This document shows, in pieces, positions 1 through 7,518 of a stretch of DNA of 64,000 bases. Where the stretch lies: contig JAISUR010000004.1 of assembly GCA_031271975.1 (NCBI GenBank), forward strand, positions 62,001 to 126,000. Reading direction: 5' to 3'. The first letter of the stretch is position 1. Every line of letters starts with the position of its first letter. The DNA comes from Propionibacteriaceae bacterium (GTDB lineage Bacteria > Actinomycetota > Actinomycetes > Propionibacteriales > Propionibacteriaceae). A program made the translations under genes and the position numbers. The notes beneath the pieces are model-generated. The model was not told the DNA's origin, searched no databases, and saw only the letters and a program-made list of their open reading frames with translations.

Positions 1-79
1 ATGACTAGCCACGCGGTGGGCATCTTTGCACCTGATTTCTGTTGTGTGGACGTGTGGCGCCCGCTGGTTGCGAGGGCGC

Positions 80-95
80 TTGCTAATATGAGCAA
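80..95. promoter_or_regulatory. Inverted repeat, candidate operator
   Basis: TTGCT-N6-AGCAA is a perfect 5 bp inverted repeat lying about 65 bp upstream of the -35 box at 159. It contains GCTAATA, a heptamer that recurs over the -10 regions of both promoters of this operon (176-182 and 1079-1085). It may be a binding site for a regulator encoded outside the window. This is inference from the pattern only. Confidence 0.3.
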
Positions 96-158
96 ACTAG
101 CGCCAACGCACCGCTGGGTCAAGCCTCCCCGCAAGCCCTTTCGCCCTGCGGAATTCCG

Positions 159-187
159 TTGACACTGGCCTTGGTTGCTAATACGAT
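159..187 (+). promoter_or_regulatory. Sigma-70-type promoter of the first catabolic gene
   Basis: A perfect -35 TTGACA (159-164) and a -10 TACGAT (182-187) are separated by 17 bp. Transcription would start near 194. This shows that the in-frame TTG at 159 is part of the -35 box and not a start codon, which moves the start of the downstream gene to 219. Confidence 0.7.
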
Positions 188-218
188 CAGCACAGCTTTC
201 CCGGCGATTGGAGTGCGC

Positions 219-1055
219 ATGGAAGACCTGCTGGCCGGCGCCGTCGACCTGCACATACACGCGGGCCCGGATATCTTCGACCGCAATGTGGACTCGATCT
301 CGGCGGGGGTCGCCGCCAAGGCTGCCGGGATGCGCGCCATCGTCGTGAAGAGCCACTCCACGGACACCTCGGGACGTGCGATCACCGCCAGCCAAATCAG
401 CGGCTTTCCGGTTTACGGTGCGGTCGTGCTCAACTATCCGGTGGGAGGCTTCAACCCCTACGCCGTGCGCGAGTGCGCGATCCAAGGCGGCAAGGTGGTC
501 TGGTTCCCCACCATCGCGGCCCGCCACTTCATCACTGGCGGCAACGGCGCGGACATGCTCGCCAAAGCGATTCCGCCCGGGGTGGCCGGGCTGACGGCAT
601 TGGACTGCGAAGGGGAGTTGAAGCCCGAAGTCGTCGCCTGCCTGGAACAGGTCGCTGAGCATGACCTGACCTTGGCGTCCGGGCACCTGGCCGAGGCCGA
701 GACGCTGGCGGTGTTCCGCAAAGCCGCCGAATTCGGCATCCGCAAGCTGATCGTCACCCATCCCCACCTGTTCGTCGGCATGAGCGCGGCGGGCATGCGG
801 GAGTTGGCGGGCCTGGGCGCCTACATCGAAATCACCGACCACGGTACTTTCGAAGCCCGGCGCGACATCGTGCAGGCAGTCGGCGCGGAGCGCTGCATCA
901 TCTCCACGGACGGCGGCACGGTGTCGGCGCCGCCCCCGGTGGAACGGATGGAACGGAACGCGCGCGGCTTGCTCGACGCCGGAATTCCGTATGCGGACGT
1001 GCGGGCGATGCTCACCGTGAATCCGGCGTTTGCCTTGGGCTTGGACCACATTTGA
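219..1055 (+). CDS. Amidohydrolase-like metal-dependent hydrolase (DUF6282-like)
   Basis: A 278-residue protein that looks like a TIM-barrel metal-dependent hydrolase. Near the N-terminus it has a DLHIHAGPD segment (HxH metal-ligand motif), followed by VKSHSTDT, SGHLAEAE, a THPHLF segment and ISTDGG, all typical ligand positions of the amidohydrolase superfamily. I recall DUF6282 as the nearest named family. The substrate is unknown. ATG 219 is chosen because a GGAG lies 6 bases upstream and because longer in-frame starts overlap the promoter at 159-187. It is the first gene of a plus-strand set that also holds a lactonase-like and an enolase-superfamily protein, so hydrolysis of a lactone, amide or ring in the same catabolic route is plausible. 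Confidence 0.7.
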   Translation: MEDLLAGAVDLHIHAGPDIFDRNVDSISAGVAAKAAGMRAIVVKSHSTDTSGRAITASQISGFPVYGAVVLNYPVGGFNPYAVRECAIQGGKVVWFPTIAARHFITGGNGADMLAKAIPPGVAGLTALDCEGELKPEVVACLEQVAEHDLTLASGHLAEAETLAVFRKAAEFGIRKLIVTHPHLFVGMSAAGMRELAGLGAYIEITDHGTFEARRDIVQAVGAERCIISTDGGTVSAPPPVERMERNARGLLDAGIPYADVRAMLTVNPAFALGLDHI

Positions 1056-1060
1056 GCCCC

Positions 1061-1089
1061 TTGACCCGGGCCCGGGCAGCTAATATTAT
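1061..1089 (+). promoter_or_regulatory. Sigma-70-type promoter upstream of the SMP-30-like gene
   Basis: -35 TTGACC (1061-1066), a 17 bp spacer and -10 TATTAT (1084-1089). The predicted transcript starts near 1096, leaving about 30 nt of leader before GTG 1128. The -10 region carries GCTAATA, also found at the upstream promoter, so the two promoters may share a regulator. Confidence 0.65.
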
Positions 1090-1127
1090 CATCGACATGT
1101 CCGCCCTGCCTCCCAAAGGAGCGTGAA

Positions 1128-2042
1128 GTGTCGAACGCAGGCATCGCTGGAAGCCCTCCGGGCATCCGCGTCACCAGTTCGCCCACCCCCCTAGGCCTGG
1201 GCAAAGACATGCTCGGGGAGGCTCCCACCTGGTGGCCGGAGAAGTCGCTGCTGTGCTGGATCGACGTGCGCGGCAAGCGAGTGCGGGTGCTCAACCTGGT
1301 CAGCGGGGTCATTTTCGACGTGCCCACCCCGGAGTTGCCGGGCGGCATGTGTCTGACCGACCGGGACCGGCTCCTGGTCGCCATGGAACATCACTTGGCC
1401 CTGTTGGATCTGGACGCCGGCCGCTGGGAAGAACTGGCCCCGCCGCCGCACGCGGCAGAACGTACCCGCTTCAACGAGTTGCGCGCCGATCCCGAGGGGC
1501 GGGTGTTCGTTGGCTACATGAATGACGCCACGCGTACCGGAGGATGTCTGTACCGACTCACGGCGGGCGGCTATGAGGTCGCCTACCAACCCGTCGACGT
1601 GCCCAATTCGCTGGCTTGGTCCCCGGACGGCGCGACGATGTACTTCGCGGACGGCATTGATCCGGTGATTTGGGCTTTCGACTACGCCGCGGGCCAGTTG
1701 GGCACTCGGCGCGAGTTCGCCCGTGTCCGCGGCGGCGTCCCCGACGGTGCCGCCGTAGACATCGCGGGCGGTCTGTGGTCCGCCGTCTACGGCGCGGGCC
1801 AACTCATCCGATTCGCCGCCGACGGGAGTGTCACCCACGTCGTGGAAATGCCCGCCACCCAACCCACATGTCCGGTTTTCGCCGGCGCAACCCGGACCTT
1901 GCTCTACTGCGCTTCGGCGAAACAGAATCTCGATCAGGCGGCGCTTGCCGGGCAGCCGCTGGCCGGGGAGGTTTTCGTCTTGCGTGCGGAAACCCCTGGC
2001 CTCGATTGGCCGCGCGCCAAAGAGGAATGGCTGCCGCGATGA
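1128..2042 (+). CDS. SMP-30/gluconolactonase-like beta-propeller protein
   Basis: A 304-residue protein of the SMP-30/gluconolaconase/LRE family, six-bladed propellers that usually hydrolyse sugar lactones with one divalent metal. Visible family landmarks are GEAPTWWPE near residue 25 (metal Glu), RFNELRADPEG, VDVPNSLAWSPDG (metal Asn) and YFADGIDPVIW (metal Asp). The GTG start at 1128 has a strong AAAGGAG seven bases upstream. Its stop overlaps the next start (ATGA). Located between a hydrolase and an enolase-superfamily enzyme, it most likely opens a lactone intermediate. The exact sugar cannot be told. Confidence 0.85.
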   Translation: MSNAGIAGSPPGIRVTSSPTPLGLGKDMLGEAPTWWPEKSLLCWIDVRGKRVRVLNLVSGVIFDVPTPELPGGMCLTDRDRLLVAMEHHLALLDLDAGRWEELAPPPHAAERTRFNELRADPEGRVFVGYMNDATRTGGCLYRLTAGGYEVAYQPVDVPNSLAWSPDGATMYFADGIDPVIWAFDYAAGQLGTRREFARVRGGVPDGAAVDIAGGLWSAVYGAGQLIRFAADGSVTHVVEMPATQPTCPVFAGATRTLLYCASAKQNLDQAALAGQPLAGEVFVLRAETPGLDWPRAKEEWLPR

Positions 2043-2986
2043 GGGTCGGCGCCGGGGAGTACGCCTTCGAAGCGGACAGGCATTGGGCGAGGTTGCCGCG
2101 GTTCCTCGGCGACGTCGCCGGGGTCGCGGCTGGCCCAGCCGGGGAAGTGTACGTCTTCAACCGAAGCGAACACCCTATGATCGTGCTCGACGCCGCGGGC
2201 AACGTCACCAGCACTTGGGGCGGCGGCATCTTCACCCGCCCGCATGCCGTGCGGATGACTTCTCAGGGCACGCTGTTGTGCGTCGACGACGGGGCGCACG
2301 CCCTGTTCCATTGCACGGTCGCCGGCGAGGTGCTGGCTGTCATCGGCGCGCCCGGCGTGCCCGCGGCGGCGCATTCCGGTCTGCCGTTCAACCGGCCCAC
2401 CGACGCCGCGATCGCCGGAGATGGCAGCTACTACATCTCGGACGGCTACGGCAACGCGCGGGTACACCACTTCGACCCGGACGGCCGCTGGATCGCCTCC
2501 TGGGGAGCGCCGGGGACCGGGCCGGGGGAGTTCAATCTGCCGCACAACATCCTCGTGTCCGGGGACTTCGTGTACGTGGCGGACCGCGAAAACCACCGTA
2601 TCCAGGTCTTCGACCTGTCCGGCGCCTTCCAGGGCTTCTTCGGTGCAGCGCTGCATCGCCCGTCCGGGATCGCCCTGCTGGGCGAGCAACTCTGGGTCGC
2701 CGAAATAGGCCCCTATCTGAGCGGGAACTTCGGCTGGCCGGGCTTGGGTCCGCGCCTTTCGGTGCTGGATTCCGCCGGCCAACTGCTGGCTCGGGTCGAG
2801 GCTGATCCGCCCGCCGGGCCGGGCGACGGGCAGTTCATCTCCCCGCACGCCATCGCGGTGGCCCCGGACCGCACGATCTATGTGGCGGACGTGGTCTGCA
2901 CCGGCTGGCCGTCCCTATTTCCCCACGAACCGCCGCCCGCCAACCTGAGCGGCCTGCATCGGCTGACCCCTTTGGAGGCAAGATGA
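2039..2986 (+). CDS. NHL-repeat beta-propeller protein
   Basis: A 315-residue protein made of NHL-type blades: repeated patterns such as LPHNILVSGDFVYVADREN and ISPHAIAVAPDRTIYVADV, with Asn/His and Asp at conserved strand ends. No signal peptide is seen, so it is probably cytoplasmic. Related propellers act as peptidylglycine lyase-like or lactonase-like enzymes or as binding scaffolds; no catalytic assignment is made. ATG 2039 overlaps the upstream stop (ATGA), and its own stop overlaps the next start in the same way, so translation is probably coupled. An upstream extension to 1670 in the same frame is only the shadow of the SMP-30 gene. Confidence 0.8.
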   Translation: MRVGAGEYAFEADRHWARLPRFLGDVAGVAAGPAGEVYVFNRSEHPMIVLDAAGNVTSTWGGGIFTRPHAVRMTSQGTLLCVDDGAHALFHCTVAGEVLAVIGAPGVPAAAHSGLPFNRPTDAAIAGDGSYYISDGYGNARVHHFDPDGRWIASWGAPGTGPGEFNLPHNILVSGDFVYVADRENHRIQVFDLSGAFQGFFGAALHRPSGIALLGEQLWVAEIGPYLSGNFGWPGLGPRLSVLDSAGQLLARVEADPPAGPGDGQFISPHAIAVAPDRTIYVADVVCTGWPSLFPHEPPPANLSGLHRLTPLEAR

Positions 2987-3594
2987 GTGTCTACGAATTT
3001 GCGACCCTGACTTTCAAGGTCGGCTCTACCCCGGACCGCCTCGACGGCCTGCTGGATGATCTGGCGGCGGACGACGCCCGGCTGATCGGCGTGTTCTCGT
3101 CGGAAATTTCGCGGCAGAACACTTCTATTGTGATCCGGCGCTTCGAGTCGCTGGCGCCGCTGGTCGCGGCCCGGCGGCGCACGTTGCTGTCGGCATCCCC
3201 CTACGGTTGCGACGAGCGTTTGACGGCCTTTTCAGCCGAGGCCTACGCGCCCTTCGATGGCTTCGGCGACATCGAGTTGGGTCCGCGCGGGCCGTACTAC
3301 GAGTTCCGCAGCTACCTGGTGCCGCCTGGTGGCATCGCTCCGACGTTGGAGGCTTGGGCTGAGATGGTGCCGCGGCGCTCGCAGGTGTCGAAACCGACCC
3401 TGATCTGCTACGCGCTGGACGGGCCGCCGCGATTCACGCATATCTGGGGTTATCCGACATTGGCCGAACGCGAGTCGCTGCGCGCCGAAGCGCTGGCCAA
3501 AGGCGTGTGGCCGCCGCGTTCGGCGCCGCGCTGGCTGACGACCGACATGTGGTCGGAACTCTTCGTCCCCGAGCCGCAATCCCCGCTGACCTGA
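2983..3594 (+). CDS. NIPSNAP family protein
   Basis: A 203-residue protein built of two dimeric alpha/beta-barrel (ferredoxin-like) repeats. The second half carries the NIPSNAP hallmark YYEFRSYLVPPGG and ends with WSELFVPEPQ. Such proteins often sit in catabolic operons, where they may bind or isomerise small unstable intermediates, but their role is not established. The start overlaps the upstream stop by 4 nt, and the next gene starts 1 nt after its stop, so it is firmly part of this operon. Confidence 0.75.
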   Translation: MSVYEFATLTFKVGSTPDRLDGLLDDLAADDARLIGVFSSEISRQNTSIVIRRFESLAPLVAARRRTLLSASPYGCDERLTAFSAEAYAPFDGFGDIELGPRGPYYEFRSYLVPPGGIAPTLEAWAEMVPRRSQVSKPTLICYALDGPPRFTHIWGYPTLAERESLRAEALAKGVWPPRSAPRWLTTDMWSELFVPEPQSPLT

Positions 3595-3595
3595 C

Positions 3596-4690
3596 ATGCG
3601 CATCACCGACGTCGCCATCACGTTATTCGCCTGGGAAGCCGGGCCCCACACACTCTTGCCCGGAGCGGGTGAGCATCCCCGCAGCGGCGATCTGGGTCTG
3701 ATCGAGATCCGCACTGATGAGGGCGTCACCGGCTTGAGTTTCCTGGGGGCGCTGGACCATCCGGCTTCGACCGACGCCCCTGGCGTGGCCCGTTGGCTCA
3801 AACCGTTGCTCGTGGGCGCGGATCCGCTGGCCCGCGAGCGGCTGTTCAAAGCCATGTGGGCGCAGGTGCGCCACGTCGGCATCCGCAGCGTGGGGGCTGT
3901 CGATGTCGCGCTGTGGGATCTGGCCGGAAAGGCGGCCGGGTTGCCCATCCACCAATTGCTCGGAACGGCCCGCGAGGCGGTGCCGGTCTACGTAAGCTCG
4001 CAGCGTTTCGCCGAGCCGGAAGCCTACGCCGCCCAGGCAGCCGAGGTCTTCGCGGCCTCTTGGGCAGGCTACAAGGTGCATCCGCCGAAGTTTTCCGTGG
4101 CCGGGGACATCGCCGTTGCGCGAGCCGTGCGCGACGCGGTCGGCGACCGGACGCTGTTCTTCGACGGCGGCTGGGCCTACACCGCGTTCACCGCGTACCA
4201 AATCGGGCTGGCTCTGCAAGAGTTGGGCTACTTCTGGTACGAGGATCCGCTCGGGCCCGACGACGTCGCCGGCTACGTGCGGCTGGCCAAGCAACTTACG
4301 ATTCCGCTCATCGCGACAGAACAACCCGGCGGGTCGCTGGCCAGCTACCAGCCCTGGCTGCTGCAGCACGCCACCCATGCGTTGCGCGGCGACGTGCCCA
4401 CCCGCGGTGGTATCACAGGCATGGTCAAAGGCGCCCGGCTCGCCGAGGCGTTCGGGCTCAACTACGAGCTGCACTACTCCGGCACGGCTTTGGGGGACGC
4501 GGCCAATGTCCAGGTGGCGATGGCGATCGGGAACGGCGAGTTCTTGGAGACGCCATTGCCCGACCCCATCCACCGCTACGCGACCGACTTCGACTGGCAT
4601 ATAGACGCGGCCGGCCGCACCCCAGCGCCCACCAAGCCAGGTTTGGGCGTGGAAGTGGATCGAGAACTCATCGCCCGAAAACGAATCTAG
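3596..4690 (+). CDS. Mandelate racemase/muconate-lactonizing enzyme family protein
   Basis: A 364-residue enolase-superfamily enzyme with an N-terminal capping domain and a C-terminal barrel. Visible catalytic elements: GYKVHPP (a K-x-H version of the mandelate-racemase-group lysine motif), FFDGGW (first metal Asp), YEDPLGPDD (second metal Glu), IATEQPGG (third metal Glu) and YELHYSGT (candidate catalytic His). These support abstraction of the alpha proton of a carboxylate, either acid-sugar dehydration or racemisation. The K-x-H spacing differs from the common KxK, so the substrate should not be guessed from family alone. The gene starts 1 nt after the NIPSNAP stop. Confidence 0.85.
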   Translation: MRITDVAITLFAWEAGPHTLLPGAGEHPRSGDLGLIEIRTDEGVTGLSFLGALDHPASTDAPGVARWLKPLLVGADPLARERLFKAMWAQVRHVGIRSVGAVDVALWDLAGKAAGLPIHQLLGTAREAVPVYVSSQRFAEPEAYAAQAAEVFAASWAGYKVHPPKFSVAGDIAVARAVRDAVGDRTLFFDGGWAYTAFTAYQIGLALQELGYFWYEDPLGPDDVAGYVRLAKQLTIPLIATEQPGGSLASYQPWLLQHATHALRGDVPTRGGITGMVKGARLAEAFGLNYELHYSGTALGDAANVQVAMAIGNGEFLETPLPDPIHRYATDFDWHIDAAGRTPAPTKPGLGVEVDRELIARKRI

Positions 4691-4698
4691 GAGTGCCA

Positions 4699-5133
4699 AT
4701 GAGCGCCGTGGAAGACAAGCTCGCCATTTACGACTTGTACGCCGAATATGTGGCCCGCACGGACGCCTGCGACTGGCGCGGCGTCGCCGAACTGTTCACC
4801 GCTGACGGCGTCTTCGAAGGACGCATCGGCCACGCGTTGGGCCGGCAAGCCATCGGGAACATGCTGGTGGAGATGAATCCGACCGCCACCTCGGGCCCCA
4901 AGCGCCGCCACATCTGCGCCAATCCGCAAATCAAGCTGGACGGCGACCAGGCCGCCGTGCGTGCCTCGTATCTGGTCTTTATGGACCGCGGCGACGGCCC
5001 GCTCCCGATCATCTTTGGCACCTATATCGACAAATTGACCCGTGACCAGGGCGTTTGGAAGTTCGCGCACCACATGCTGGTCCACGACATCGCCAGCGCC
5101 GACATCGGCCTGAACAAACCGCTGCCGGGCTAG
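4699..5133 (+). CDS. SnoaL/NTF2-like small protein
   Basis: A 144-residue cone-shaped NTF2-like protein: N-terminal helix with DLYAEYVARTDACDW, a WRGVAELFTADGVFEG segment and a long curved sheet ending in VWKFAHHMLVHD. Such proteins serve as isomerases, dehydratases or hydroxylases on small ring or keto acids. ATG 4699 is preceded by TAGGAG, which overlaps the stop of the upstream gene, and the long upstream extension in this frame is a shadow. It is the last gene of the operon and converges on dnaB with only 16 bp between the stops. Confidence 0.8.
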   Translation: MSAVEDKLAIYDLYAEYVARTDACDWRGVAELFTADGVFEGRIGHALGRQAIGNMLVEMNPTATSGPKRRHICANPQIKLDGDQAAVRASYLVFMDRGDGPLPIIFGTYIDKLTRDQGVWKFAHHMLVHDIASADIGLNKPLPG

Positions 5134-5149
5134 CGGCTATTGGCAGGCC

Positions 5150-6514
5150 TCAGATGTGGCCGGCTTCCGCGAATCGGCTGTAGTGGCCTTGGAAGGCTAC
5201 GTCTAGGGTGCGGGTTTGGCCGTTGCGGTGTTTGGCGATGATGAAGTTGGCTAGTCCGGTGTTTTCGTCGGTGGGTTTGTACATGTCTTCGCGGTGCAGG
5301 AGTATGACGACGTCGGCGTCTTGTTCGAGGGAGCCGGATTCGCGCAGGTCGGACAGCATTGGTTTCTTGTCGTCGCGTTTTTCGGAGGACCGGTTGAGCT
5401 GGGACAGGGCGACCACGGGCACGTCGAGTTCTTTGGCTAGGAGTTTGAGTTGGCGGGAGAACTCGGCGACTTCGACTTGCCGGTTTTCGACGCGGCGGCC
5501 TGAGGTCATCAACTGGAGGTAGTCGACGATGATCAGTTTCAGGTCGTGGCGTTGTTTGAGGCGGCGTGCTTTGGCGCGGATTTCCATCATGTTCATGTTG
5601 GGCGAGTCGTCGATGAACAGCGGCGCTGAGGAGACTGCCGCGGTGCGGGACGCGATGCGGGCCCATTCGTCGTCGGACAGGCGGCCGCGGCGGATGTTGT
5701 GGAGTTTGACTTGCGCTTCGGCTGAGATCAGCCGCATGACGATTTCGGATTTGGTCATTTCCAGCGAGAAGAACGCGGCGGTCAACTGGTTACCGATCGC
5801 GGCGGCGCGCGCGAAGTCCAGCCCGAGGGTGGATTTGCCCACGCCGGGCCTGGCGGCGATGATGACCATCTGGCCCGGGTGCAGGCCGTTGGTCAAATCG
5901 TCGAGTTCGCGGAACCCCGTGGGCACTCCGGCCATGACGCCGTGCTTGTACAGGGCTTCGATTTCGTCGAGGGTCGGTTCCATCAATGTGGCCAACGGCT
6001 CGTAGTCTTCGCCGGTCTTGCCTTCCGCGACCGAGAACACGGCTTGTTGGGCGGCGTCGACGATGTCGTTCACGTCGCCGGCGGCTTGGTAGCCCATTTG
6101 GGAGATTTTCACGGCTGCTTCGACCAAGCGGCGCAGCACGGCCTTTTCGCGGACGATTTCGGCGTAGTAGACCGCGTTCGAGGCGATCGCTACTGACGCC
6201 AGCAGCTCGTGCAGGTAGATCGGCCCGCCGATCTTGCCGAGTTGGCCGCGTTTGGTCAGCTCGTCCGCGACCGTGATCGCGTCCGCGGGCTCGCCGCGGC
6301 CGAACAAGTCGACGATCGCCTCAAAAATCTGCTCATGGGCTGGGCGATAGAAATCCGCCCCCTTCAAAATCTCGCCGACCTCGCCGATAGCGTCCTTCGA
6401 CACCAACATCGCGCCCAGCACACACTGCTCAGCACCAACATCCTGCGGAGGAACACGACCAGGCGCGTCGTCGTAGCTCTCTTCCCCATAAGGTAAGAGC
6501 TCAACAAGCGACAT
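5150..6514 (-). CDS. dnaB: Replicative DNA helicase DnaB
   Basis: A 454-residue hexameric helicase that unwinds DNA at the replication fork. The N-terminal primase-interacting domain (PQDVGAEQCVLGAML, residues 23-37) is followed by a RecA-like ATPase with Walker A ARPGVGKST (221-229), a Walker B-like IIVDYLQLM and the DLRESGSLEQDADVV segment. Length is normal and there is no intein, which many actinobacterial DnaB proteins carry near these motifs. The upstream region is rich in DnaA-box-like sites, so DnaA-linked control is possible. Confidence 0.97.
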   Translation of the reverse strand: MSLVELLPYGEESYDDAPGRVPPQDVGAEQCVLGAMLVSKDAIGEVGEILKGADFYRPAHEQIFEAIVDLFGRGEPADAITVADELTKRGQLGKIGGPIYLHELLASVAIASNAVYYAEIVREKAVLRRLVEAAVKISQMGYQAAGDVNDIVDAAQQAVFSVAEGKTGEDYEPLATLMEPTLDEIEALYKHGVMAGVPTGFRELDDLTNGLHPGQMVIIAARPGVGKSTLGLDFARAAAIGNQLTAAFFSLEMTKSEIVMRLISAEAQVKLHNIRRGRLSDDEWARIASRTAAVSSAPLFIDDSPNMNMMEIRAKARRLKQRHDLKLIIVDYLQLMTSGRRVENRQVEVAEFSRQLKLLAKELDVPVVALSQLNRSSEKRDDKKPMLSDLRESGSLEQDADVVILLHREDMYKPTDENTGLANFIIAKHRNGQTRTLDVAFQGHYSRFAEAGHI

Positions 6515-6649
6515 AGTTCCCCCTCAACGCGTCATCCTTGTCAGCCACCCTAGCCAGCCCCGGGGACAGTTTTTCTTGGCTGTTCCCGATCCACGAGGCA
6601 AACCTAGGGGTGTTCCCGGCTGCGATCAAACCGTTTTTCCCCAGGTGGC

Positions 6650-6893
6650 TGTGGATCAAATGTGGATAACCAATCCTGTGAGCGTAGCGAGGTGTGTACA
6701 ACGCTGGGTAACAACTGTGGACATCTGTTACTACAGTTCACAAACCTTGCTCTGACAAGGCATTATATGCGGCCTTGGCTGTGGATTGCGACTTTTTTCT
6801 GACGAGTTGGAATGCCGGGGGGCGCACTTGACAGCCGAGGGCACGGATGGTGTATAGCGCGTCGCGGGCCTGGTTTTCCACACTTTGTCCACA
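6650..6893. other. Cluster of DnaA-box-like 9-mers
   Basis: The dnaB-csoR intergenic region holds one perfect box, TTATCCACA (minus strand, 6661-6669). Two nucleotides away is a one-mismatch box TGATCCACA (minus, 6650-6658). Further sites are TTTTCCACA (plus, 6874-6882), the actinobacterial-type TTGTCCACA (plus, 6885-6893), and weaker ones at 6716-6724 and 6780-6788. The stretch 6690-6775 is AT-richer than its surroundings. This could be a DnaA-controlled promoter, a DnaA-titrating site or an origin-like element. No dnaA or dnaN gene is in the window. Confidence 0.5.
6828..6856 (+). promoter_or_regulatory. Promoter of the copper operon
   Basis: TTGACA (6828-6833), a 17 bp spacer and TGTATA (6851-6856) form a near-consensus promoter pointing to csoR. 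Its start site would lie about 50 bp upstream of the CsoR operator. A weaker promoter overlapping the operator (TTGTCC at 6885 with an AATATA -10) is also possible and would be the more usual arrangement. Confidence 0.5.
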
Positions 6894-6910
6894 AGTCCGG
6901 CTTGAGCAAT

Positions 6911-6927
6911 ATACCCCATGGGGGTAT
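6911..6927. promoter_or_regulatory. CsoR operator
   Basis: ATACCCC-ATG-GGGGTAT is a perfect inverted repeat with 7 bp arms. It matches the known CsoR operator pattern of a GC-rich core flanked by TA-rich ends. It sits just upstream of the csoR ribosome binding site, so the repressor would autoregulate csoR-copZ-copA and be released by Cu(I). Confidence 0.85.
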
Positions 6928-6951
6928 CGTGGGCGGCGAGGAGGCAAAATC

Positions 6952-7293
6952 TTGTCGGAACACGCTTCACCTGAGCAACTTGAGTCACAGGAGTGTCACG
7001 TTTCGGGCGTGTCGCACGGCTACCTGCATAACAAAGAAGAATACCTGCGCCGGCTGCGCCGCATCGAGGGCCAGACGCGGGGCCTGCAGCGCATGGTTGA
7101 CGAAGAGCAATACTGCATCGACATCCTCACCCAAGTGTCGGCCGTCACGAAGGCTCTCGAATCCTTGGCCCTCGCCCTGCTCGACGAACACCTCAGCCAC
7201 TGCGTCGTCCGCGCCGCGCAAGCCGGTGGCCAAGAAGCGCAAGACAAGATCACCGAAGCGTCCCAGGCGATCGCCCGCCTGGTCAGGTCATAG
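6952..7293 (+). CDS. csoR: Copper-sensing transcriptional repressor CsoR
   Basis: A 113-residue all-helical DUF156/CsoR repressor. It keeps the Cu(I)-binding Cys-His-Cys triad: the Cys in EEQYCIDIL, and the His and Cys of EHLSHC with the HxxxC spacing of the mycobacterial protein. The LRRLRRIEGQTRGLQRM helix carries the basic DNA-binding residues. I chose TTG 6952 because GAGGAGG lies 8 bases upstream and because an upstream ATG at 6847 would place the operator inside the coding sequence. It heads the csoR-copZ-copA operon. Confidence 0.92.
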   Translation: MSEHASPEQLESQECHVSGVSHGYLHNKEEYLRRLRRIEGQTRGLQRMVDEEQYCIDILTQVSAVTKALESLALALLDEHLSHCVVRAAQAGGQEAQDKITEASQAIARLVRS

Positions 7294-7307
7294 CGAATGG
7301 AGAGAAC

Positions 7308-7517
7308 ATGATCACGCAATACAAAGTCACCGGGATAACGTGCGGACACTGCGTCAAGGCCATCAAGGAAGAAGTCGGCGAACTCGCCGGTGTCGAGCAA
7401 GTCGAGCTGGATGAGGCCGGCGACCTCAAGCTGCACTCGGCCGCGCCGGTCGATTTCGGCGCGCTCACGGCGGCCGTCGCCGAGGCCGGCGACGCGTACG
7501 CGATCACGCCCGTGTGA
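7308..7517 (+). CDS. copZ: Copper chaperone CopZ
   Basis: A 69-residue heavy-metal-associated domain with the metal-binding loop GITCGHC (residues 9-15). It carries Cu(I) in the cytosol and hands it to the ATPase encoded one base downstream. A GGAGA lies upstream of ATG 7308. Length and fold pattern are normal for the family. Confidence 0.93.
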   Translation: MITQYKVTGITCGHCVKAIKEEVGELAGVEQVELDEAGDLKLHSAAPVDFGALTAAVAEAGDAYAITPV

Positions 7518-7518
7518 C

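Noticed and set aside
159..218. N-terminal extension of the first gene to TTG 159
   Set aside because: The TTG is part of a perfect TTGACA -35 box with a -10 box 17 bp later. ATG 219 has its own ribosome binding site.
5150..6514. Intein in dnaB
   Set aside because: The protein is 454 residues with uninterrupted helicase motifs.
6847..6951. ATG 6847 as start of csoR
   Set aside because: It would place the CsoR operator inside the gene and add about 35 non-homologous residues. TTG 6952 has a strong ribosome binding site.
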